Shown: positions 1 through 8,467 of the stretch, piece after piece
How the letters are laid out: the number at the start of each line of letters is the position of its first letter
Position numbering within the stretch: position 1 is the first letter of the stretch
Translations under genes and position numbers: made by a program
Origin: Solirubrobacteraceae bacterium
GTDB taxonomy: Bacteria; Actinomycetota; Thermoleophilia; Solirubrobacterales; Solirubrobacteraceae
Reading direction: 5' to 3'
DNA: 64,000 nucleotides
Assembly (NCBI GenBank): GCA_030447505.1
Contig: JAUJOT010000003.1
Location: 409,060-473,059 of the forward strand
Notes under the pieces: generated by a model
Seen by the model: the letters and a program-made list of their open reading frames with translations, nothing else
Databases searched by the model: none
Told to the model about the DNA's origin: nothing

Positions 1-1425
1 CTTGCCTTCTGCGCCGCCACCCTAGCGGTCCCGCCGGCGAACGACCTGCGCTACATCGACACCGCCCTCGATGCCGCCTTGGCCAGCCAGTCGTCAAACG
101 GAGGCTGGCCCGACGGTCGCGCTATCACCTGGCACCACGACCCGGTCACTGGCGAGCCGTTCATGGTTTCTACGCACGAGGTCGCGCTCGCGGTTGCCGA
201 AACGATCAGCCTGCTCGGCATCCCCAGGGCAACGCGAGGCCGTCCGATGCCGCGGGCCATCAAGGGACTGGAAAGAGCCTTGGACCACGCGAGTTCGAGC
301 GCACTCCGGTCATCCTCACCTCCCCCTGGCCCAATGTATGGGTGGGCGGCGTCTCACCTGTACGGTCAGACGCAAGTGCAAGCCGCGCCCACTGCCGCTG
401 TGTTGCAGCTCGCAGTGACAGCGCGGCGAGTCGCCGAACTCCAACGGCAAACCGACGCCTTGGCCCGGTTCGCCGACGTTTGGGATCCCGTTAGCGACTA
501 CACCGCCCCGTTTTTGAAGTGGGAGAAGTACCGCGAAGCGAACGAGCCGGACTCCGAGAACCCGATCCTGCCCTACCTGCATGGCAGGTTTGTCGATCAG
601 GCGAAGCGGCGCCGTCGCGAGGATCCCAGACCATGGACCCGCACGTCCGCAATGTCGGTGATCCTGTTCGGTCCGTCCGGCACCACGAAGACGACCATCG
701 TCAAGTCGATGGCCGAGGGGCTTCAATGGCCGCTGGTAACGTTGAGTCCGGGTACGTTTGTCGAAGACGGCCTCGACAATGTCGAGCGGCGGACAAGCGA
801 GCTGTTCGTCTGGTTGCGAGACCTTGCCGAAACCGTTGTCCTCTTCGATGAGTGCGACGAGCTATTCCGCGAGCGCAATCAGGGGCTTCGCCAGGATGGC
901 CCGGTCCCCGGCGGTGACCAGGTGCGATCGATCACCGCTTTCCTAACGGCCAGCATGCTCCCAAAGCTCCAGGATTTGCGCGACCGCGGCCAGGTCTTCT
1001 TCGTCATCGCGACGAACTATTTCGACCAGATCGACGCTGCGGTCCGCCGCGTCGGCCGCATCGACTCGATCGTCGGCGTCGGCTGGCCCGATCGGGCGCA
1101 ACGGGAGCGCACGATTCGCAAAGAGTTCTGTGACGCGCTTGCTCGGCGGCGGGCAACCCTTCCCGATGGAGTCGTCGACCAAGCCGTCGAGGCGCTCGCC
1201 TCGAACACCCGTTACTTCGTGCGGGGCGACCTCGTAGGCGCCGCCAGCGCTATGGCCGAACGGTACTCTGAGATGGATTCGCCCGAGGCAGCAAAGAACG
1301 TTGCCAACGAAATCAGTCAGCAGCGGGAAAAGTCCATTAGCGACGAGGATTTGAAGGCCTTCCGAGCCGACGCCCCAGACAGCAGCGTCCCGCACCAGCG
1401 TAACCGCGGGGAGCTGAAGTCATGA
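1..1425 (+). CDS. AAA+ ATPase, 5' end outside the window
   Basis: The frame is open from base 1, so the true start lies upstream; an internal TTG at 79 is probably not the start. The first part contains a GGW-type segment (bases 107-118) that recalls alpha-toroid/prenyltransferase-like helical repeats, which is a weak resemblance. An AAA+ module follows: Walker A GPSGTTKT at 670-693, Walker B VVLFDECDE at about 835-861, a sensor-1 ATN near 1011-1019 and an arginine-rich RRVGRID stretch near 1042-1062. This predicts an ATP-driven remodelling enzyme of unknown substrate. Its stop overlaps the start of the HIT gene (ATGA), so the two are co-translated and probably work together. The AAA+ call is firm; the biological role is unknown. 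Confidence 0.8.
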   Translation, partial: LAFCAATLAVPPANDLRYIDTALDAALASQSSNGGWPDGRAITWHHDPVTGEPFMVSTHEVALAVAETISLLGIPRATRGRPMPRAIKGLERALDHASSSALRSSSPPPGPMYGWAASHLYGQTQVQAAPTAAVLQLAVTARRVAELQRQTDALARFADVWDPVSDYTAPFLKWEKYREANEPDSENPILPYLHGRFVDQAKRRRREDPRPWTRTSAMSVILFGPSGTTKTTIVKSMAEGLQWPLVTLSPGTFVEDGLDNVERRTSELFVWLRDLAETVVLFDECDELFRERNQGLRQDGPVPGGDQVRSITAFLTASMLPKLQDLRDRGQVFFVIATNYFDQIDAAVRRVGRIDSIVGVGWPDRAQRERTIRKEFCDALARRRATLPDGVVDQAVEALASNTRYFVRGDLVGAASAMAERYSEMDSPEAAKNVANEISQQREKSISDEDLKAFRADAPDSSVPHQRNRGELKS

Positions 1426-2093
1426 GCACATGCCGACTGTGCACGCAGATCGCAGGCGACCCGCACGGCGATATGCTCGAGGAACTCCTCGGCAACGGCC
1501 ACTACCTCCGCCGAGTGGTCGACCTGGATACCTCGTTCGTCGCGATGCCAAGCGTCGGCGCACTGGTGCCCGGGCACCTGCTGCTGTGCCCCGCCGAACA
1601 CGCACGTAGCTTCGCCTCGCTGGCGCACCTCGATGCAGCGCAGTCGGCTCTCGCGAGCGTCGAACGAGGGCTTGCCACCTGGACAAGACAGACCGTGCAG
1701 TTCTTCGAGCACGGCAACGCCCGAAACGGCAACGCCATCGCCTGCACCGTCGAACACGCGCACATCCACCTGCTGGCCGGCGTACCTGATTTGGCGCCGC
1801 TGGTCGAGTCCGCCGGCGGTTGGCAGCCGGTCGTCGGCGGCCTTCAGGGCGTGGCTGATGTCGTCGGCGATGGCGAGTACCTTCTCCTGGGCGGCCTCGG
1901 AGGGCGCCTTTGGACGCGCCCCGCCGCCTCGGGTCATGCCTTGCCGTCGCAGTGGTTGCGACAGGTAGCTGCCGAGGCGATAGGCGAGCCGCAAGAATGG
2001 AACTGGCGGCAGCACCCCCGGCGCGAAATGGTCCGTGCCTCGTGGGAAGCCGCCAAGAGCCTCCCGAGGATCGGTTCGGCGCTCGCCGCTTAG
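1422..2093 (+). CDS. HIT-family nucleotide hydrolase/transferase-like protein
   Basis: This 223-residue protein carries the histidine triad H112-A-H114-I-H116-L-L, preceded by a HIT-like core with the VPGHLLLCP motif around residues 49-57. HIT proteins hydrolyse or transfer nucleotidyl groups. The N-terminus has CRLC (Cys4, Cys7), which could bind metal or simply be the CxxC found in many HIT proteins. The C-terminal 90 residues are not recognised and make it longer than a minimal HIT protein of about 110-150 residues. It starts at an ATGA overlap with the AAA+ gene and ends 4 bases inside the convergent gene downstream. The substrate cannot be read from sequence. Confidence 0.8.
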   Translation: MSTCRLCTQIAGDPHGDMLEELLGNGHYLRRVVDLDTSFVAMPSVGALVPGHLLLCPAEHARSFASLAHLDAAQSALASVERGLATWTRQTVQFFEHGNARNGNAIACTVEHAHIHLLAGVPDLAPLVESAGGWQPVVGGLQGVADVVGDGEYLLLGGLGGRLWTRPAASGHALPSQWLRQVAAEAIGEPQEWNWRQHPRREMVRASWEAAKSLPRIGSALAA

Positions 2094-2413
2094 GCGTAGT
2101 CGTCGCGGATAACCGCCTCGGCCAGCCGCGCGTCGGACCGCCGGGCGGCGACCGCGTCGCGCCACGCACCGGAGACTGCCGCGAAGCTGAACGCCGACTG
2201 GCGAACGTCCCGTCCGTCGGGGTCAGTCAGACGCCACCAGAACTGTCCGCGCCAGTCGCTGAAGATACGGAACACGTACACAGACGAGAACACCTCCGGC
2301 AAGGCGTCGGGGACAAGATCCGGGACCGCGACAGAACCTAGTTCGCGCCCAGCAGTTTCGCTTGGACGGAAGCCGCTCTCGCCGGAACTTTTTTCTCCCG
2401 CGAAATGGTTCAT
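2090..2413 (-). CDS. hypothetical protein, 107 aa
   Basis: Family not recognised with confidence. The middle (YVFRIFSDWRGQFWWRLTDP, about residues 46-65) resembles the beta-strand pattern of short YegP/DUF1508-type domains, but the match is loose. It overlaps the HIT gene tail by four bases in convergent orientation. Its ATG at 2413 lies inside the palindrome shared with the divergent regulator, which argues that it is a real, regulated gene. Because the promoter region is so short, its transcript may be leaderless. Confidence 0.5.
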   Translation of the reverse strand: MNHFAGEKSSGESGFRPSETAGRELGSVAVPDLVPDALPEVFSSVYVFRIFSDWRGQFWWRLTDPDGRDVRQSAFSFAAVSGAWRDAVAARRSDARLAEAVIRDDYA

Positions 2414-2431
2414 GATTCATGAATCGTGAAC
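2408..2431. promoter_or_regulatory. 24-bp near-perfect palindrome between divergent genes
   Basis: The core GATTCATGAATC (2414-2425) is a perfect 12-bp palindrome. It is flanked by GTTCA on the left and TGAAC on the right, with one mismatched base pair between core and flanks. Both divergent start codons (ATG at 2413 on the minus strand, GTG at 2426 on the plus strand) lie inside it. An operator bound by the winged-helix protein encoded immediately to the right is the simplest explanation (inference). Confidence 0.6.
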
Positions 2432-2857
2432 TACGAACCGGACGGAACTCGGGCAGCGGTCGCCGAAGCGTCACGGCATCTGTTCCGGCGGGAAAATCGC
2501 CTCGACGTGCTGGCGCTGATCGCCGCCCGTGGGCAGCACGTGTTCTTCGCGAAGGAACTCGCCGCCGTCCTCAAGATCGGCGACAACCAAATCACGCCGG
2601 AGCTCGCGATGCTCAGGACCCTGGGGGCGGTCGAGCCGATCGACGGCCCCGAGCGGCAGAACTACCATCGAGCGGTCGCGCATCCGATCTGGCCGTTTGC
2701 TATCGACATGGTCGCTCGGACGGTTGCCCGACGCTGGCCTGATACCGCGGAGGCGACACTACGCGCCTACGTGCTCGACCGCTACAACCTCGCGGACGTG
2801 CCCGCCCGGCTCGCCGCCGCCCTGTCCGCCACGAGCGAGTCGCCGCCGCGCGAGTAG
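2426..2857 (+). CDS. winged helix-turn-helix transcriptional regulator
   Basis: This 143-residue protein has a clear wHTH pattern in residues 22-75: a helix with NRLDVLALIAARG, a recognition segment KELAAVLKIGDNQITPELAMLR, and a wing. This is ArsR/MarR-like in style. An in-frame TGA at 2420-2422 excludes any start before 2423, leaving GTG at 2426 as the first candidate. No ribosome-binding site can precede it within the palindrome, so translation is probably leaderless, or it begins at a downstream codon. It is likely to autoregulate and to control the divergent small gene through the palindrome at its start. Confidence 0.65.
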   Translation: MNYEPDGTRAAVAEASRHLFRRENRLDVLALIAARGQHVFFAKELAAVLKIGDNQITPELAMLRTLGAVEPIDGPERQNYHRAVAHPIWPFAIDMVARTVARRWPDTAEATLRAYVLDRYNLADVPARLAAALSATSESPPRE

Positions 2858-2874
2858 AACGGCCGTTCGTGCGA

Positions 2875-3120
2875 TTACCGCAGCTCGGTACAGTCGTCAT
2901 CGGCGATTGCGATGACCGGCGCGTTAGTCTCGATCCAGACCCGAGCACCGCACGCAAGCGGGCGCTCCGGCGAGTAGACGAGCCGGCTCGGGCCGTCGAT
3001 AACAACCTCGTGCGCCTTGACGTTCGACCGAGACGTCTTCACGGTCAGTGGCGGGACGTTCTCACCGTTGCGGCGGTTAGATCGAATGAGGTGCTGGTTC
3101 ACGTGGATGCGCTTGAGCAC
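2875..3120 (-). CDS. small conserved protein of mobile-DNA type, 81 aa
   Basis: I place the start at the GTG at 3120, giving VLKRIHVNQH at the N-terminus. The minus-strand frame stays open to 3417, but that upstream part is low-complexity and unlike a protein. The product has alternating strands and ends with an acidic DDD tail. Similar short KRIHVNQ-type proteins occur, as far as I recall, in plasmids and integrated elements with no assigned function. That family memory is the only functional hint. A Shine-Dalgarno sequence is weak or absent. Confidence 0.55.
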   Translation of the reverse strand: MLKRIHVNQHLIRSNRRNGENVPPLTVKTSRSNVKAHEVVIDGPSRLVYSPERPLACGARVWIETNAPVIAIADDDCTELR

Positions 3121-3612
3121 TCGGTGATCATGGCTCGTCCGTCGGATTGACGCTCGAACCCGCTGCGCTTCGGAGTGGAGCCCCTCTCTTCGGGACTGGC
3201 GGCGGTTGTCGGGCTCCCCAGAGAGGCAGGACCAGTATTCGACCGGTACCGTGGCAGAGATCGCTACGCGGTCAGGCCACTCGACCAGTGCGCAGCTGCC
3301 GATCTGTGGCGTCGCGTGTGCCGGTGACGCCGAGGCCGACCTAGGTGGACCTTGCGAAGAGATGGTGACGCTCGAGCGAGGCGCGGTTGCCCGCACCGCG
3401 GGGCTGACCGCGATCACGATCTTCTTCCCCGGTGCTGATCATCGGAATTCCCCACCTCGGTAGGGCGTAGAGGACCGCGCGTGGGGAGCGACGGAGGCGA
3501 AGGGTCGTAGCGCCGAGCCGTAGTCGCTTTCCACGCGCGCGTGCGCGTTCTGTCGGGGGTCCCCCTCACGGTCGTGGTGTCTAGGCCATGAACCGGAGGA
3601 GGACCGGCGGGG
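3121..3612. other. intergenic stretch before the IS21 remnant
   Basis: No gene is recognised here; open frames on both strands are arginine/serine/proline-rich and unlike known families. A short GC palindrome (GGGGGTCCCCC) lies around 3555-3565, just before the transposase start, and could belong to the left end of the insertion sequence, but no matching right end was found. Confidence 0.4.
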
Positions 3613-4528
3613 ATGCTCACAGAGGAGGACGACGTGGAGATCCACGCGCTTGCTGCGCGCGGCTGGAAGGTGTCGCAGATCGCCAGGCACACCGGCCGCG
3701 ACCGCAAGACCGTCGCCAAGTACCTGAACGGCGAGGGTGGCGGGCAGCACCGGGCGCCGGCGGCGAGCTGCCTGGAGCCGTTTCGCGGCGACATCGAGGC
3801 GCGGTTCGTTGATGACCCGCACCTGGACGCGACGGTGCTGCATCGCGAGCTCGCAGAGGCCGGGCTCGATCACAGCTATCCGACGCTCGTTCGCGAGTTG
3901 CGTCGGCTCGAGCTGCGGCCGGTCTGCTTGGTCTGCGAGCACCACCGCGGTCAGGCGGTGACGGTCGAGATCGACCATCCTGCCGGCGAGGAGATCCAGT
4001 GGGACTGGCTGGAGCTGCACGACACGCCGTGGGGGCAGCCGGCGTTTCGTGCTGCTGGGCGCGCTGTCGCACTCCGGGCGCTTCAGGGGCGTCTTCTGCG
4101 AGCAGATGACCTTCGGGCACCTCGCCGAGGCGATGCACCGCGTGCTCGTCGCCCTGGGCGGCACCCCGCGCGTCTGGCGCACCGACCGGATGGCCACGAT
4201 CGTCGTGCCGGGCACCGACCGGCTGACGACCGACGCGGCGCAGGCCGCCAAGCACTATGGCGTCGAGGTCGCGGTCTGCCCGTCGCGGCGCGCCCAGCGC
4301 AAGGGCGTCGTCGAGGCCGCGGTGAAGTACACGACGAAGTCGTGGTGGCGCAGCGCGCCGGTCACGACGATGGCCGAGGCCCAAGCGTCACTTGATGCCT
4401 GGTGCATCGAAGTTGGCGACCAGCGCAAGCGGCCGAAAGGGACGGTCGGCCAGATCGGCTCCGCGGAGCCGCTGCGCGCGTTGCCGCGCGCTGCCTACCC
4501 CGCGGTGATCGCCGTCGAGCGACGTCGA
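3613..4528 (+). pseudogene. istA: broken IS21-family transposase (istA) remnant
   Basis: The first frame (3613 to about 4045) encodes an N-terminal helix-turn-helix (SQIARHTGRDRKTVAKYL) and the start of the DDE integrase core (QWDWLEL). The reading then jumps one frame near 4045-4050 and continues as LLGALSHSGR, WRTDRMAT and AAKHYGV, typical of IstA. Homology stops near 4528 (AAYPAVIAVERR), after which the sequence becomes unrelated, so the C-terminus is missing. There is no istB partner. It has one frameshift plus a 3' truncation and is certainly non-autonomous. Confidence 0.8.
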
Positions 4529-4612
4529 CTTTTCTCTCCGCAAGGTCCGTTTTACAGGCCTTTCGGGTCCAAAACGTTCCCCAACTCCGCGTTTTGGATA
4601 CGTGTTTGGCGG

Positions 4613-4646
4613 CTGTCACGCCGGAGGTCCCGGGTTCGTCCCGTCG
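4613..4646 (+). other. decayed 3'-half of a tRNA-Asp-like gene
   Basis: The segment reads CTGTCACGCCGGAGGTC followed by CGGGTTCG and TCCCGTCG. This matches the anticodon loop through T-arm of actinobacterial tRNA-Asp(GTC) as I know it, but two bases of the T-loop are missing and neither the 5' half nor a pairing acceptor stem is present. It cannot be a working tRNA. It could be the footprint of an integration event at a tRNA gene, bordering the accessory DNA to its left. Confidence 0.4.
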
Positions 4647-4785
4647 CTCCGCTCTTTCGAAGGACCTGCATAGCCCCCGCGCCTTTCGTCGTGTGCTCGT
4701 TTGGGCGCCGGCTGATAAAGCGTGCGCCCTGATCGCGAGGATGCATGTTGCGTAGGCGCTCCTTGCCATCCCTCAGAATCGACCA

Positions 4786-5766
4786 ATGCGCGCCGCCGTC
4801 CTCGACGCGCCGCTGGCCCGCCTGCGCCTCGACGAGCTCCCCGATCCGGAGCCCGCCCGCGGGCAGGTCCTGCTTCGCGTGCTCGCGTGCGGTATCTGCC
4901 GCACGGACTTGCACATCGTGGATGGTGACGTTCCGGCCGGGCACTTCCCGCTCGTGCTCGGCCACCAGGTCGTCGCCGAGCGAACGGATACGGGCGAGCG
5001 CGTCGGCGTGCCGTGGCTCGGCTGGACCGACGGCACGTGCCGGCACTGCCGGGGCGGGCGCGAGAACCTCTGCGACGCGGCGCGGTTCACCGGGCGTGAC
5101 GTGGACGGCGGCTACGCGGAGATGATGGTCGCCGACGAGCGGTTCTGCCTTCCATTGCCCGATACGTTCGGCGCGTTGGCGGCCGCGCCGCTTTTGTGCG
5201 CGGGGCTGATCGGGCACCGCGCGCTGCGGCTCGCGGGCGACCCGGGACGCGTCGGCATCTACGGCTTCGGCGCCGCCGCGCACATCGTCTGTCAGGTCGC
5301 GGTGTACGAAGGGCGCGACGTGTTCGCGTTCACGCGGCCGGGCGACGCCGAGGGGCAGGCCTTCGCAAAGTCAGTGGGCGCCGTCTGGGCGGGCGGCTCC
5401 GATGAGCAGCCGCCCGAGGAGCTCGACGCTGCGCTCATCTTCGCCCCGGTCGGCGCGCTCGTACCGGTTGCGTTGCGTGCCGTCGGCAAGGGCGGAGCGG
5501 TGGTCTGCGGAGGGATCCACATGAGCGCGATCCCGTCGCTGCCCTACGAGCTGCTGTGGGGCGAGCGCGTCGTGCGGTCGGTCGCCAACCAGACGCGCGC
5601 GGACGGGCGCGAGCTGCTCGCGCTCGCGCCGCGCGTCCCGATCCGCACGCACGTCAGCGCCTATCCGCTCGAGCGCGCCCAGGACGCCCTGGACGACCTG
5701 CGCGACGGGCGCCTGCACGGCTCGGCGGTCATCGCGGTCGCGCCCGGCGAATCCGCGCCGCTGTAG
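4786..5766 (+). CDS. zinc-dependent alcohol dehydrogenase (AdhA-like)
   Basis: A 326-residue medium-chain dehydrogenase that oxidises alcohols or reduces aldehydes with NAD(P). The catalytic zinc ligands appear in CGICRTDLH (Cys36 region) and GHQVV. The structural zinc loop reads DGTCRHCRGGRENLC, where the first of the usual four cysteines appears to be Asp. The Rossmann motif GIYGFGAAAH lies near residue 160. Length and order are normal for the AdhA subgroup. It stands alone between the IS21 remnant and the MreB-like gene; no partner is visible, so the physiological substrate is unknown. Confidence 0.9.
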   Translation: MRAAVLDAPLARLRLDELPDPEPARGQVLLRVLACGICRTDLHIVDGDVPAGHFPLVLGHQVVAERTDTGERVGVPWLGWTDGTCRHCRGGRENLCDAARFTGRDVDGGYAEMMVADERFCLPLPDTFGALAAAPLLCAGLIGHRALRLAGDPGRVGIYGFGAAAHIVCQVAVYEGRDVFAFTRPGDAEGQAFAKSVGAVWAGGSDEQPPEELDAALIFAPVGALVPVALRAVGKGGAVVCGGIHMSAIPSLPYELLWGERVVRSVANQTRADGRELLALAPRVPIRTHVSAYPLERAQDALDDLRDGRLHGSAVIAVAPGESAPL

Positions 5767-5805
5767 CTCGACGCCCTGAACACCGCTGTCTGCGACGCTG
5801 TCTGC

Positions 5806-6903
5806 GTGCGCTTTGGCAGAGATCGCGCTCGCGGCGCGACGTCGCGGCGGCGGCTGGGCCCGACGCTCGGGGTCCATGACATCGCGATCGATCTCGGTAC
5901 GGCGAACACGCTGGTGTACGTCGGCGGTGAGGGGATCGTCGTCGCAGAGCCGTCGGTCGTCGCGATCGACACCGACAGCGGGCAGGTGCATGCCGTCGGT
6001 GCCGAGGCCGAGCGGATGATCGGGCGCACGCCGGCGACGATCGCGGCGGTGCGTCCGCTGCGCCACGGCGTGATCGCCGACTTCGAGGTCACCGAGCAGA
6101 TGCTGCGCTACTTCATCGCTCGCGTGCTCGAGCGGCGCTGGGCGCATCCGCGCTTGATCGTCTGCGCGCCGTCGGGAGTGACCGAGGTCGAGCAGCGCGC
6201 CGTCGAGCAGGCGGCGCTCGCCGCGGGCGCGCGGCGGGTGCAGCTGATCGAGGAGCCGATCGCGGCGGCGATCGGAGCGGGCGTGGCGATCGAGGAGCCG
6301 GTCGGGCGGATGGTCGTCGACGTCGGCGGCGGTACCAGCGAGGTGGCGGTGATCTCGCTCGGCGCGATCGTCGTGTCGCGCTCGATCCGCGTCGGCGGCT
6401 ACGAGATGGACGAGGCGCTCGGTCACTACATGCGCGGCGCGCATCAGCTCGTGATCGGCTCGCGCAGCGCCGAGGCGATCAAGCTGGCGATCGGGTCGGC
6501 GCATCCGCTCGCCGAGGAGACGACCTTCGCCGTGCGCGGGCGGCACATCCTCACGGGATTGCCCAGCGAGGTCGTGCTGCACAGCGAGGAGGTGCGCGAG
6601 GCGCTGCGCGGGCCGCTGCGCGAGATCCTCGCGGCGATCACGGAAACGCTCGAGCAGACCCCGCCCGAGCTCGCCAGCGACATCGACCGCCACGGCATCC
6701 TGCTCGCCGGCGGCGGCACCCTGCTGCGCGGGCTGGCCGAGCTCGTCGAGGCCGAGACCGAGATCACGACCACCGTCATCGACTCCGCCCTGACCTGCGT
6801 CGCCGTCGGCTCGGGTCTCGCGCTCGAGCACTACGACCGGCTTGCCGGAACCGCGACCGGACGGCGCGGACGGGGCAGCCGATCGACCACCACACCAAGC
6901 TGA
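5806..6903 (+). CDS. mreB: MreB/Mbl-like actin homologue
   Basis: This 365-residue protein contains the actin-fold nucleotide motifs: phosphate-1 IDLGTANTLVYV (near residue 28), a connect-1 region EEPIAAAIGAG, phosphate-2 VDVGGGTSEVAV and the adenosine motif LLAGGGTLLRGL. MreB polymers guide cell-wall synthesis at the inner membrane. Length is close to the usual 335-350 residues, with about 25 extra residues at the N-terminus if the GTG at 5806 is the start. No Shine-Dalgarno sequence is obvious there. mreC, mreD and pbp genes are not adjacent, so it is an orphan copy and may be a paralogue of the main MreB. Confidence 0.88.
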   Translation: MRFGRDRARGATSRRRLGPTLGVHDIAIDLGTANTLVYVGGEGIVVAEPSVVAIDTDSGQVHAVGAEAERMIGRTPATIAAVRPLRHGVIADFEVTEQMLRYFIARVLERRWAHPRLIVCAPSGVTEVEQRAVEQAALAAGARRVQLIEEPIAAAIGAGVAIEEPVGRMVVDVGGGTSEVAVISLGAIVVSRSIRVGGYEMDEALGHYMRGAHQLVIGSRSAEAIKLAIGSAHPLAEETTFAVRGRHILTGLPSEVVLHSEEVREALRGPLREILAAITETLEQTPPELASDIDRHGILLAGGGTLLRGLAELVEAETEITTTVIDSALTCVAVGSGLALEHYDRLAGTATGRRGRGSRSTTTPS

Positions 6904-7167
6904 ACGGCGCCGGGCGCGTACGGCTCGCTGAGCGACAGCGCCGGAACCGAGGAGAAGGAGACTGCGCAGGTGAGCGTCACCCTACGGCTGCTTCATTCGT
7001 CCACAAGCCCGGTCGGCCGCGATCGTTCTTCAGACCTCGCTGCGCGCGCAAGAGGACTCCGAACAGCCATCACGACAACAAAGCCGAACGAGGGTTCAGT
7101 CGTCGGGGCACGCCCAGGGGACCGAGCGCGGTCGAGCCCGCCGAGCCATCGACGTAGGAGGAATACC

Positions 7168-7398
7168 ATGGCGGCGATGGCCGTGTCGGTGAAGAGGCTC
7201 GATGTGCAGATCGGCGATCTGGTCGAGATCGACGGACGACGCTACGACGTCGTTTCAGACAAGGAGGGCGGGGTGGCGCTCGAGCCGGCGATCACGAGCA
7301 CCGTCGCCGACATCCACGCCGAGCACGGCGGACGCCCGGTGACACAGGCGGAGTTCGACGAGCTCTTCGCAGACCTGCCCGCCGACGGCGAAGGCTGA
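7168..7398 (+). CDS. small conserved protein, 76 aa, duplicated downstream
   Basis: The ATG at 7168 follows a strong AGGAGG ribosome-binding site at 7157-7162. The frame is open back to a GTG at 6970, but that leader is low-complexity and absent from the related copy. The core VKRLDVQIGDLVEIDGRRYDVV looks like a short beta-rich SH3/KOW-like strand set and is followed by an acidic C-terminus. A second, truncated copy of its first 24 codons sits at 9697. No function is assigned. Confidence 0.6.
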   Translation: MAAMAVSVKRLDVQIGDLVEIDGRRYDVVSDKEGGVALEPAITSTVADIHAEHGGRPVTQAEFDELFADLPADGEG

Positions 7399-7541
7399 GC
7401 CGTGGTGCCATCAGGCCGTGACGCGCGACGCGTCGCGGTGCGCAGCCCGGCCGCCTGGCGTGAGGAGGTCGAGCGCTTCGACGCGCGCTCGCCTTCCCGC
7501 ATGGCGGCGGAGCGGGACGGCGGCGCCTGGAGGAGGAAGGC

Positions 7542-7802
7542 GTGAGCATGTCTGAGCTTCGGAGCTGCGCGGCGGAGGGATCGGACGGCACGAGGCTGAA
7601 GGGCCTCGTGAAGGCCTACGTGCCTATCTGCGGGGCGGCGGCATCGCAACGGCCGTACGGCTTCGTGTACTCGCCGGGTCGCGATGATCAGGGCGTCTAC
7701 CTCGCGCTCGTCGCCTTCGGCGAACGCCACCCGCGGGCCGGAACCCGCAGCGTCTACGAACGCGCGCACAAGCGCCTTCACGGCCGCTACCCGGACCAGT
7801 AG
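7542..7802 (+). CDS. hypothetical small protein, 86 aa
   Basis: The GTG at 7542 is preceded by GGAGGAGGAAGG (7530-7541), a good ribosome-binding site; an ATG two codons on is an alternative. The product has mixed composition with a plausible globular C-terminal half (GVYLALVAFGERHPRAG). No family is recognised. It follows the 76-residue gene by about 140 bases on the same strand and may share its transcript. Confidence 0.4.
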   Translation: MSMSELRSCAAEGSDGTRLKGLVKAYVPICGAAASQRPYGFVYSPGRDDQGVYLALVAFGERHPRAGTRSVYERAHKRLHGRYPDQ

Positions 7803-8467
7803 TCAGCACGGCGCGTGTCGCGCCGCTCCAGGGGGCTCCCGGGCGCCGCGACGGATCCCCGCAGTCAATGTGAGTCCGCGCGGGCGCTGCCATCGGATGC
7901 GCATCCTCAAGACGGTCTGCAGTTGGCGCTCGACGCCGCGGGCCGCCGGCGGCAGGAACGGCCGGGCCGCGGGTGGGGCGCGCAGCCGAGCCTGGCGCCG
8001 CGCCGCGCAGTGACGCGCTGCGCACCACGGCGCAGGCTCACGCACAGCGCCACCGGGGACACCCGGCCGGCCGAGACGCAAGCGGACCCGAACCTGCACT
8101 CGGCTTTCCCTTCCCGTGGTCACGGTGAGCGGTGGCGGACGGCGCGGTTAGCCGCCCGCCGTAGCGGTCAAGCGCGGTTCTGACGCACTGCGAGGGGACG
8201 CCGCGCCACCCCGTCGCGGCCGCGACCCCTGGCGGCGCGGAGCGACCCGCCCGCGCTCGGGTTGCTGCGACGCGCAGGGCTTCAGTGGCGCAGCTGCTCG
8301 AGGATCTCAGAACAGCGTCGAGGATCGCGTCGAGATGGCGGAGCATCTGCGGGCGCCCTCGCCGTAGATGCTCGACTGTACGCTCGTCGAGGATGACGTG
8401 GCGTCCGTCCGGATCGGTGCTCTCCCGACGCTCGTGCGTCAACCGACGCTTCCGTCACCGTCGTACA
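7803..8467. other. gene-poor stretch with one gene fragment
   Basis: No intact gene is supported. On the minus strand, bases 8285-8442 encode a short piece (DGRHVILDERTVEHLRRGRP, then LRHLDAILDAVL) that resembles the start of small toxin-like domains with an 'xHIxxxHPE' helix. The reading frame then turns into arginine/alanine-rich nonsense, so it is at best a remnant. The remaining DNA shows nothing recognisable. Confidence 0.35.

Noticed and set aside
4529..4732. Continuation of the transposase frame past 4528
   Set aside because: Similarity to IstA ends at about 4528; the rest is arginine/proline-rich and runs through the tRNA-like scar.
6970..7167. N-terminal extension of the 76-residue gene from a GTG at 6970 with a purine-rich site before it
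   Set aside because: The extension is low-complexity and missing from the duplicate copy, and AGGAGG stands just before ATG 7168.
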